Origin: an uncultured euryarchaeote
GTDB lineage: Archaea > Thermoplasmatota > Poseidoniia > Poseidoniales > Poseidoniaceae
Assembly (NCBI GenBank): GCA_937892665.1
Contig: CALBJF010000250.1
Span: 1-13,566 of the forward strand
Direction of reading: 5' to 3'
DNA length: 13,566 nucleotides
The position numbers and the translations under genes are program-made. Below the pieces are notes generated by a model. It searched no databases. It saw nothing but the letters and a program-made list of their open reading frames with translations, and was not told where the DNA came from. Of the stretch, positions 8,301 to 13,566 are shown one piece after another. How positions within the stretch are numbered: position 1 is the stretch's first letter; each line of letters opens with the position of its first letter.

Positions 8301-11300
8301 ACAATGCATACTGGTTCGGGCACCCATGTGACACAGCAGTAAACGGCTACGGCGACTTGTGGGAAAATGAAACTCTCACAGTACCTGGCGTGGATCTTAC
8401 TTCAATGTCTGGTGATTTCGTATCTCTGAACTTCGAGTATTACGCTGATACCTTCTACGGAATCGATGTTGACGGAACAACGATTGTTGATGTCAATGAT
8501 TACGCTTCGATTAACTTCGATTACACTATGGGAAGTGATTCTTACTCTGCGATTCTACTCGGACAATGGAACGACTATGACGAGGATGGCAGTTGCCGAA
8601 ACGATGACAATGGCGATGGATTCACAAATGCTTCTGAATCAATCAATCAGGCAGAAATTGACTTCGTGGGAGACTCTGCTTCAACCGATGGGTCTGCTGG
8701 TAACTACAACGTTTTCTTTAATTCAGATGACCTTGTTCTAAGCCGTAGCGTAGATCTTACTCACTTGTACGTTCTGAACAACACTGCAGCAGACAGCTCG
8801 CAATGGTTCAGAGAATGTATGTCGCTTTCAGGCGCTTCTGTTGACATCAACTTCGAGTTCCAAAGTGACGATGACGGTCGAAACGGAATCAATGACGGTT
8901 TCAAGGGTGTTGCTTTCAATAACATTACTCTGCAAGAATTTACTTTCTACGAGGATGCGAGTTACACCACAAGTCGAACCAATGTTGACGCCGAAGAAGC
9001 TGACACAACAACTCTTGCAAGCCACGAGTTCTTCTCAGGAGTTTACATGATTCGTGCAGAGACAATCTTCGATAACACTACTATTGGAACCAACTGGTAC
9101 AACGACAATGAATTGAGTGAATCGAACAATATTGAACAAGTTATCTTCAATGTTGAATCCGTCGATATTACACTCGGCAAGCCAACAACACTTGGATGCT
9201 TAGACGATGGAACATATGCGTGTGTTCTTCCGATTGACGGTAGTCTAGCACATTCATGGGATCTAAAGGCTACAAACGGTGTTCTTGCTGGAGATTACAT
9301 GTTCTACATGACAGTCTTCGATGAAACTGATTCAACTCAAGTACATCAAGCATCATCGAGTACACAAACAACTGCTTTGACATCCAACGAAAAGATTGAC
9401 TTGACATTCCCAGTATTCAATAACTGGCAAGATGGTCATGATTACAACATTAGTTTCCATGCAGAACTCGCAAACGGAAACCCAAGCGGTAACGTACGTT
9501 ACTTCCATGCAACTTTCGCTAACACTATCGATGTTGCAATCCTTGGTGATTCAACAGCGCGTACCTCCACAATTAAGCAAGATCTGTCACTTCTTGGAAT
9601 GACCTACACCCAGTACTCTATCAACGACTGGACAACATATCTCGACAGTGGATGGCTCACCCATTACGACAAGGTTCTCTTGCCATGGCAAGATGACATT
9701 GCTGCTAAGGACGTTGAAAGCGGTGGACGTGGATACTATCAGAAGCTTGGATCAACTGCAAACCGACAAACATTGGAATCTTTCATGTCTGCTGGTGGTA
9801 CTGTCCAAGCCCATCTTGGCCCACAAGGTAGCCAAATCTACGGTCTTGACGTTGGTCTAAACGGCAGACTTCCATTCGGAATGGATGTCCAAAGCCGAGA
9901 CACACCAGAAACCAAGATTACCTACACGGGGCTCGATATTGCAGACCCTTACCATCCTGTCATGAATGATGTCTCAACAACATCCTTCCAAGGATTCGAA
10001 GGCGATGGGACTGTTGCCACAGCTGTTCTCAACACAAATTCTGTAAGTACACAAAATATTCCAGGTGTCTGTAATGGATACATGGAAGATGGAGGATACT
10101 TCCAGAGCCTCCTACGCACTGATGCAAACAGCAAAGACGTCATCATGGGGACTTGTAGTTACTACCAAGGTGGAATGATTATCTCAACCATCGACGTTGC
10201 AACCTATTCTTCACGTGCTGACAGTGCTACATTCCCGCTTCTGGGTAATATGCTTGGATTCTCAGTAACACCTTATCCTGAAGGATTCGGCTCACTTGGA
10301 ACGGATTTGGGACTGACCATCGATGGTGATGCACCAAATATTGACCCATCAACAGGCGGTTATGCAACTCACTACATGAAGAGCGACGCAACAGTCAACT
10401 TTGACTACACCACTGCAACCGCCGCTACTCTTTCCACAGATTGGATTCTTGACGGACCTACTGATTGGGATGCTGCTACAATGGCTAGCGGAACCGACCA
10501 CACAACAGATGCTTCTCCAAATGCAGCCTTCTGTAAGGTTGATCTCTCCTCAGCAACAGGATGTCTACAAGGGCAACAATGGACCGTAACTCTCTTGCTT
10601 CATGATGAGGCAGGTCACTCTCGAATCATCTCTGTCGTCGTAGAAACGAACGATGTACTTGCTGATGCGTTCGCACCTCAAGCCAACGTAACCATCGAAT
10701 CTTCTGACAATATCGAATACATCGGTACAAAGACAGTATCCAACACAGAATGGGATGTAAACCGCCTTATTCTTAACGAGAATGGAGAACTTGTCGTCAA
10801 CTTTGATGCAAGCCAATCATCTGACGCTGATGCAATCGATGGTTCAAATGGAATTGTCACCTACGAGTGGAAGGTCTTCTTCGACGCTCCTTACGGCGAT
10901 ACATCGTTCAACCTTGAAGGTCACACCTTTGAAGAAACAGCAGCTACAAATGGAATGTTCACATACAGATTCCAAAACGAAACCGTTGATTCCTCAGGAA
11001 CTGCAGAGTCTCAAATTCGTATGGAATTGAGAGTATACGATGCATCTGGTAAGTTCTCTGACAAGTACAGAATGTACTTCGTTGTTGTTCCAGAAGGCTA
11101 TGGAGACGAAATTCCATTGGTCCAATATGACAACTTCGAGAACACATCCGTTGGTGTAACAGAATCCACATACACCATCACTGGAACAATTCTGTCTGGT
11201 TCTGAGACTGGAGAAGTATACGTCGAAGCATCCTTCTCTCGAGACGATTTCTCCGCATCTGCGATCGAGAAGTACAACCTCATCACAGACAACAAGTTTG

Positions 11301-12043
11301 CTCGTTCAGTTGCTCTTTCTGATACAGAATCTTTTGAATTATCTCTTAACATCGACAACTTCTACAGCAACAATAGCGAAGTCGTCGAAATTTGGGTTCG
11401 TGTTTACGAAGGTGATGACGAACGATGGTCTGATGATCTGACCAAGATGGTTCTCATCAACCTCAAGCAATGCCGTGGGGTTCTTGTTAACGAATCAGCA
11501 CAAGCCGCTGATGTTGACGGAGAATTCGTTTGGAATGCTACATCTCTTGACTGTGATTGGAATGGCGAATGGTCATACAATTCAGAAACTGGAACTTGGA
11601 GTGAACCTGTCGATGAAACGAAATCAGCTGAATCCTCTGGTGATAGCAGCCTCATGCTCATCCTTGCAATCATTGGTTCGATCATTCTTCTGGGTGGCGT
11701 AACTCTGCTGCTCCTACGTGGTGGTGGAAATTCCGACAAGGTTGACAACCTCAGTGCTGCTGCGGCTGGCTACGGTGAATCTCAGGATATGACTGAACAA
11801 TATGTACAACAATTGATTGCGCAAGGATACCCTGAAGAGACTGCTCGGCAATATGCTGCTCAATATGTGGGCCAAACTGCTGCGTCGCAACCAGCTGCCG
11901 CCCAACCGGCTGCAGCAAGCAACGACTTGTACACACAGTATTACAATCAATACTTCCAACAATTTGTCGCTCAAGGCTATGATGAAGCAACTGCATCGCA
12001 GTATGCTCAGCAATATGCTGCTCAAGCACAACAGCAACAGTAG
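5390..12043 (+). CDS. Giant secreted, membrane-anchored multidomain surface protein (FG-GAP propeller, CARDB/jelly-roll modules, ThuA-like and PKD-like domains)
   Basis: From the ATG at 5390 the protein has 2217 residues. Residues 1-37 are a signal peptide (basic start, hydrophobic VFLVFIMVI, likely cut after ASASA). Residues 47-455 hold six or so FG-GAP/VCBS-like units with calcium-binding loops such as DVNGDGNDD (179-187) and DVNGDGEPD (369-377), a probable beta-propeller. Two similar modules follow, each a CARDB-like Ig domain plus a MAM/jelly-roll-like domain (about 482-804 and 810-1185), then further Ig-like strands to about 1375. Residues 1380-1625 resemble the ThuA/class I GATase fold, 1793-1903 a PKD domain, and 1905-2025 another beta domain. 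One membrane helix spans 2088-2109, followed by R2110 and a 107-residue tail with two Q/Y-rich repeats. Sequons and paired cysteines (557/561, 694/704) are frequent. The ectodomain is acidic. A GTG at 5381 would add three residues; I prefer the ATG, which has GTGAT a few bases upstream. The role, perhaps adhesion or polymer binding, is inferred. Confidence 0.9.
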   Translation: MQTKTNQIGAKLRSVFLVFIMVISTTAAFATNASASAARNYTTNRDPIDIGIADFNCDGFNDMAIATDGTHTISVLTNDGTGDFSDRYDIWVSKNTSRNAEWDEFANVQFLEVGEFTGDSAPDIAIFQRNNPFKTDDNGAPAGEPGNLTILENDGCGTDSFTVGQRFTHFWAWDLVVGDVNGDGNDDVLILDLLSDISNQRVVTYMGPISQSTTPMVTALGTASTNSYRNLEVGDWGEGQQGLGSQCYDEDIWLLRSEGVDYASGQTTNPGNDDNVTVIEFNCQTNLFPQTYTFSTTPQAGSHVVNMANTFGGFDIGDLDDNGVVDTIAMTQGNLENITYSTSSAVGTWSSPSLAYFGPYISYDVTVADVNGDGEPDFVNPTVAYQQNTSDSAGGSTSSFWLNFPTTVQVTLSDGSGGHVTPLSYEAGRRPNIAVVGQLAGSASSAPDIAVGHSSFDFGSWIDNLGWDGQNDYITVVEMDSKDIAVTDIDISPVDRFFGVVGEGTRDINVTVTNTGMDTLTQSATLDVELKVVDEANSSNTTVFAHDFDTPADTTGCGSGCNWVFNEYVDQASMWHLETNHSVGATDGNNDPNVSANYQNPTDFMWAGEYKTNSSGDEWSGYGRHWDDALTLENVDLTGSDRAFLSVELFRHLGYGALGGVDATTGQWLIGDLWDDVAMVEVGSEETGWSIISCPTSAQVAGECLSGSSMWGGYDLDRNYKINAVGGVAEGVYYYGVVASGTYYGWSNFTEDGVGEFDLSPWAGETVDVRFRLRSGFEGSIADDNESLWSGRDGYAIDNVTIYKQNTAYLPNPQTLQSNLNLVNLGPGEEETASISANLLNDTIYRISATLSNHAWDEQTVNDDIIGYIQPFNLYDPTVEEIDYFNPGGLYAEGVFDIDVTTNNYGNTVVDYDIKATVFSATPSDVLCSAPAVICKESFEGGSEGYIYSDDGNPQGAIYNELTCSDTIFNNNAYWFGHPCDTAVNGYGDLWENETLTVPGVDLTSMSGDFVSLNFEYYADTFYGIDVDGTTIVDVNDYASINFDYTMGSDSYSAILLGQWNDYDEDGSCRNDDNGDGFTNASESINQAEIDFVGDSASTDGSAGNYNVFFNSDDLVLSRSVDLTHLYVLNNTAADSSQWFRECMSLSGASVDINFEFQSDDDGRNGINDGFKGVAFNNITLQEFTFYEDASYTTSRTNVDAEEADTTTLASHEFFSGVYMIRAETIFDNTTIGTNWYNDNELSESNNIEQVIFNVESVDITLGKPTTLGCLDDGTYACVLPIDGSLAHSWDLKATNGVLAGDYMFYMTVFDETDSTQVHQASSSTQTTALTSNEKIDLTFPVFNNWQDGHDYNISFHAELANGNPSGNVRYFHATFANTIDVAILGDSTARTSTIKQDLSLLGMTYTQYSINDWTTYLDSGWLTHYDKVLLPWQDDIAAKDVESGGRGYYQKLGSTANRQTLESFMSAGGTVQAHLGPQGSQIYGLDVGLNGRLPFGMDVQSRDTPETKITYTGLDIADPYHPVMNDVSTTSFQGFEGDGTVATAVLNTNSVSTQNIPGVCNGYMEDGGYFQSLLRTDANSKDVIMGTCSYYQGGMIISTIDVATYSSRADSATFPLLGNMLGFSVTPYPEGFGSLGTDLGLTIDGDAPNIDPSTGGYATHYMKSDATVNFDYTTATAATLSTDWILDGPTDWDAATMASGTDHTTDASPNAAFCKVDLSSATGCLQGQQWTVTLLLHDEAGHSRIISVVVETNDVLADAFAPQANVTIESSDNIEYIGTKTVSNTEWDVNRLILNENGELVVNFDASQSSDADAIDGSNGIVTYEWKVFFDAPYGDTSFNLEGHTFEETAATNGMFTYRFQNETVDSSGTAESQIRMELRVYDASGKFSDKYRMYFVVVPEGYGDEIPLVQYDNFENTSVGVTESTYTITGTILSGSETGEVYVEASFSRDDFSASAIEKYNLITDNKFARSVALSDTESFELSLNIDNFYSNNSEVVEIWVRVYEGDDERWSDDLTKMVLINLKQCRGVLVNESAQAADVDGEFVWNATSLDCDWNGEWSYNSETGTWSEPVDETKSAESSGDSSLMLILAIIGSIILLGGVTLLLLRGGGNSDKVDNLSAAAAGYGESQDMTEQYVQQLIAQGYPEETARQYAAQYVGQTAASQPAAAQPAAASNDLYTQYYNQYFQQFVAQGYDEATASQYAQQYAAQAQQQQ
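11789..11875 (+). repeat. Tail repeat 1 of the giant protein (29 residues, UBA-like, Q/Y-rich)
   Basis: Codons for residues 2134-2162 encode EQYVQQLIAQGYPEETARQY and flanks. The pattern [LF]-[IV]-A-Q-G-Y-x-E-x-[TA]-A-x-Q-Y-A is shared with the second copy. A helix, a turn at QGYPEE and a second helix are expected, which recalls the M-G-F/Y loop of UBA-like three-helix domains. It lies on the predicted cytoplasmic side. Confidence 0.75.
11939..12025 (+). repeat. Tail repeat 2 of the giant protein (29 residues, UBA-like, Q/Y-rich)
   Basis: Codons for residues 2184-2212 encode FVAQGYDEATASQYAQQYAA and flanks, aligning with repeat 1 without gaps. The copies are separated by an Ala/Pro/Gln-rich linker (TAASQPAAAQPAAAS). 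A 15-base identity, CAATATGCTGCTCAA, occurs in frame at 11849-11863 and 12011-12025, although offset by four residues in the repeat alignment, so it reflects the QYAAQ motif and shared codon use more than an exact recent duplication. Confidence 0.75.
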
Positions 12044-12080
12044 ATCACCAACTCCCGACTTCACTGGTCGTAGAGATGGG

Positions 12081-12088
12081 TTCAAAAG
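12081..12088 (+). promoter_or_regulatory. Weak candidate TATA box of ahcY
   Basis: TTCAAAAG lies 23-30 bases before the ATG at 12111, the spacing expected for a leaderless archaeal transcript. The gene has no Shine-Dalgarno site, which agrees. The remainder of the 67-base gap holds nothing else I can support. Confidence 0.3.
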
Positions 12089-12110
12089 CCACTGGCGCAC
12101 GCATTAGCCC

Positions 12111-13385
12111 ATGGAAGACCTAGATACAGGCGATGGCTACGCAGTCAAAGACATTCAGATGGCTGAAGAAGGCTCACTTCGAGTTGATTGGGCTCGTGCA
12201 AGGATGCCTGTTCTCGCAGCATTAAGAGAAGAAGCTGAGCGAACAAAACCACTCTCTGGAATGCGTGTAGCAGGATGTCTTCACGTCACCAAAGAAACAG
12301 CAGTTCTGATTGAAACAATCGCAGCAGCTGGAGCAGAATTATCCTGGTCTGGATGCAATCCACTATCGACCCAAGATGACGTAGCAGCATGGCTTGCTCG
12401 TGAAGGCTACTCAGTCTATGCTTGGCATGGCCAAAGCGTGGAAGATTTCTACTGGTGCATCGATAAAACTCTTGAATTCAAGCCAACACTTACCCTTGAC
12501 GATGGGGCTGATCTTATTGTCCGTGTACACGGAGAACGTTCAGAATACGCTCCTGGGGTACTTGGTGGTACTGAAGAAACAACCACCGGTGTTCATCGAT
12601 TGCGAGCAATGGCTGCTGCAGGTGACCTGAAGTATCCTGTTCTTGCAGTTAACGACGCAATCACAAAGTGGGATTTCGATAACGTTTACGGAACAGGCCA
12701 ATCCACACTCGATGGTATCCTTCGTGCTACATCTGTACTCGTTGCAGGCAAGACAATGGTTGTCGCTGGATATGGTCACTGTGGAAAAGGTGTGGCTATG
12801 AGAGCACTTGGCCTAGGGGCGAATGTCGTCATCACAGAAGTCGATCCACTCGCAGCGCTCAGAGCAATTATGGACGGATACCGTGTCATGACAATGGATG
12901 AAGCAGCCTCTATTGGTGATATTTTCTGTACTGCAACTGGGATGAAAGACATCATCGTTGAACGCCACTTCGCAACAATGAAAGATGGTGCAATCATTGC
13001 GAACACTGGTCATTATGATTGTGAAATTGCAGTAGAAGCACTTGAATCAACAGCAAAATCGGTTCGCACAATTCGTCGAGATAATGAAGAATTTACAATG
13101 CCAAATGGTAACAAGATTTTCCTCTTGGCTCGTGGACGTTTGGTAAACCTCGCTGCAGCTGAAGGGCACCCATCAGAAGTCATGGACATGTCCTTTGCAA
13201 ATCAGTTCCTTTCTCTTTGCCGCCTTGCAAAGGAATCTGAATCCATGGATAATCTCGTCTACGACATTACCCTAGAACAAGATCAAGGATTAGCGATCAC
13301 CAAATTGGAAACACTTGGAATCACAATTGACGAACTCACGCAAGAGCAAATCGATTACAAGGATGATTATACAGCAGGAACATGA
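12111..13385 (+). CDS. ahcY: S-adenosyl-L-homocysteine hydrolase (adenosylhomocysteinase)
   Basis: This 424-residue cytoplasmic enzyme hydrolyses S-adenosylhomocysteine to adenosine and homocysteine, removing the inhibitory product of methyl transfer and returning homocysteine to the methionine cycle. Family residues are all visible: H58 in LHVTKETAVL, D130-D131 in TLDDGAD, E155-E156 in GGTEETTTGVHRL, K186 and D190 in NDAITKWDFDNVYGTGQST, the NAD-binding loop GYGHCGKG (220-227) with E243 for the NAD ribose, H301 in NTGHYDCE, and EGHPSEVMDMSFANQ (351-365). The NDAxTK...YGTGQST and GYGxCGKG forms are typical of archaeal and related enzymes; eukaryotic ones read YGCRES and GYGDVGKG. The C-terminal K-x-x-H-Y-R-Y extension of bacterial and eukaryotic enzymes is absent, also usual in archaea. 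The start is supported by the conserved segment YAVKDIQMAEEG beginning at residue 10. It converges with a minus-strand gene 7 bases downstream. Confidence 0.97.
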   Translation: MEDLDTGDGYAVKDIQMAEEGSLRVDWARARMPVLAALREEAERTKPLSGMRVAGCLHVTKETAVLIETIAAAGAELSWSGCNPLSTQDDVAAWLAREGYSVYAWHGQSVEDFYWCIDKTLEFKPTLTLDDGADLIVRVHGERSEYAPGVLGGTEETTTGVHRLRAMAAAGDLKYPVLAVNDAITKWDFDNVYGTGQSTLDGILRATSVLVAGKTMVVAGYGHCGKGVAMRALGLGANVVITEVDPLAALRAIMDGYRVMTMDEAASIGDIFCTATGMKDIIVERHFATMKDGAIIANTGHYDCEIAVEALESTAKSVRTIRRDNEEFTMPNGNKIFLLARGRLVNLAAAEGHPSEVMDMSFANQFLSLCRLAKESESMDNLVYDITLEQDQGLAITKLETLGITIDELTQEQIDYKDDYTAGT

Positions 13386-13405
13386 AGAAGATTCACTCTT
13401 CTTCA
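13383..13405. terminator. 9-bp inverted repeat over the convergent gene ends, possible bidirectional terminator
   Basis: TGAAGAAGA (13383-13391) pairs exactly with TCTTCTTCA (13397-13405) around a 5-base loop. The left arm begins with the ahcY stop codon and the loop holds the stop codon of the opposing gene. The hairpin could mark the end of both transcripts. No T-run follows on either strand, and the right arm also encodes a Glu-rich tail (GAA/GAG codons) of the opposing gene, so composition may explain part of it. Confidence 0.35.
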
Positions 13406-13566
13406 AAGGAAGTTAATTCCTCTTCGTTTTGATCCCAGAATGGTTCATCATTTTCAGTGATGTGAGAACTGAAGTCTGGTAAAGTTGGCTTCCAATCGCC
13501 CTTTAGTCTCTCTCCAGCGTCAACAATCTTCAGCATACGCTCTTGAAAGGCTGGAGGCCTTCTGCT
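13393..13566 (-). CDS. C-terminal 57 codons of an unrecognised protein; 5' end outside the window
   Basis: The reverse strand is open from the right edge of the window to a TGA at 13393-13395. The fragment reads as a helix (PPAFQERMLKIVDAGERLKG, residues 4-23), a Trp/Pro segment DWKPTLPDFSSH, and a strongly acidic end (ENDEPFWDQNEEE, then SFEEE). A real gene is likely because codon use resembles the neighbours and the frame stops cleanly 7 bases from the convergent ahcY stop. I do not recognise the family; the acidic tail is typical of many archaeal cytoplasmic proteins and says nothing of function. Confidence 0.65.
   Translation of the reverse strand, partial: SRRPPAFQERMLKIVDAGERLKGDWKPTLPDFSSHITENDEPFWDQNEEELTSFEEE

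Noticed and set aside
11642..12043. Archaeosortase (PGF-CTERM-like) sorting signal at the end of the giant protein
   Set aside because: A sorting signal would end a few residues after the membrane helix with a short basic tail. Here 107 further residues with ordered repeats follow, and no PGF motif precedes the helix.
11714..12100. 128-codon minus-strand frame opposite the tail of the giant protein
   Set aside because: It arises from the repeated Gln, Tyr and Ala codons of the plus-strand tail. The antisense product is Leu/Ser/Arg-rich with no family resemblance.
1..13566. Defence system, prophage, integrase or insertion sequence
   Set aside because: All recognisable genes are housekeeping or surface genes with similar base composition. 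There are no terminal inverted repeats, recombinases, CRISPR repeats or tRNA-adjacent att-like repeats.

Overview
The window looks like chromosomal DNA of a planktonic archaeon, most likely Marine Group II (Candidatus Poseidoniales) or a close euryarchaeal relative. This is inferred from gene content and protein style: an archaeal-type S-adenosylhomocysteine hydrolase, a gamma-alpha fused 2-oxoacid:ferredoxin oxidoreductase, an AcnA-type aconitase, and a very large acidic secreted protein with a C-terminal membrane anchor and Q/Y-rich tail. Moderate GC, weak or absent Shine-Dalgarno sites before several genes and an oligo-T termination signal also fit. No 16S or other phylogenetic marker is present, so the placement is an inference.

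Layout from left to right. A minus-strand gene runs off the left edge (1-710): the N-terminal part of 2-oxoglutarate:ferredoxin oxidoreductase alpha subunit (korA type, with fused gamma domain). It diverges from a plus-strand group: a membrane-anchored cyclophilin (860-1885), aconitase (1942-4605) and an unrecognised 212-residue protein (4648-5286). Gaps of 56 and 42 bases and a T7 tract just after the third gene suggest one transcription unit. Next comes a 2217-residue secreted, membrane-anchored protein (5390-12043), then S-adenosylhomocysteine hydrolase (12111-13385). A second minus-strand gene, of which only the last 57 codons are present (13393-13566), converges on it with a 7-base gap.

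Functionally, korA and aconitase both belong to the TCA cycle, and the hydrolase belongs to the methyl cycle. The cyclophilin and giant protein act at the cell surface: the cyclophilin is predicted to face outward, where it could help fold secreted proteins.

I see no tRNA, rRNA, CRISPR array, insertion sequence, integrase or other sign of a mobile element. All intergenic gaps are under 150 bases. The most unusual content is the giant surface protein: an FG-GAP-like propeller, two adhesion-like modules, a ThuA/GATase-like domain, a PKD-like domain, one C-terminal membrane helix, and two tandem UBA-like Q/Y-rich repeats predicted to lie in the cytoplasm.
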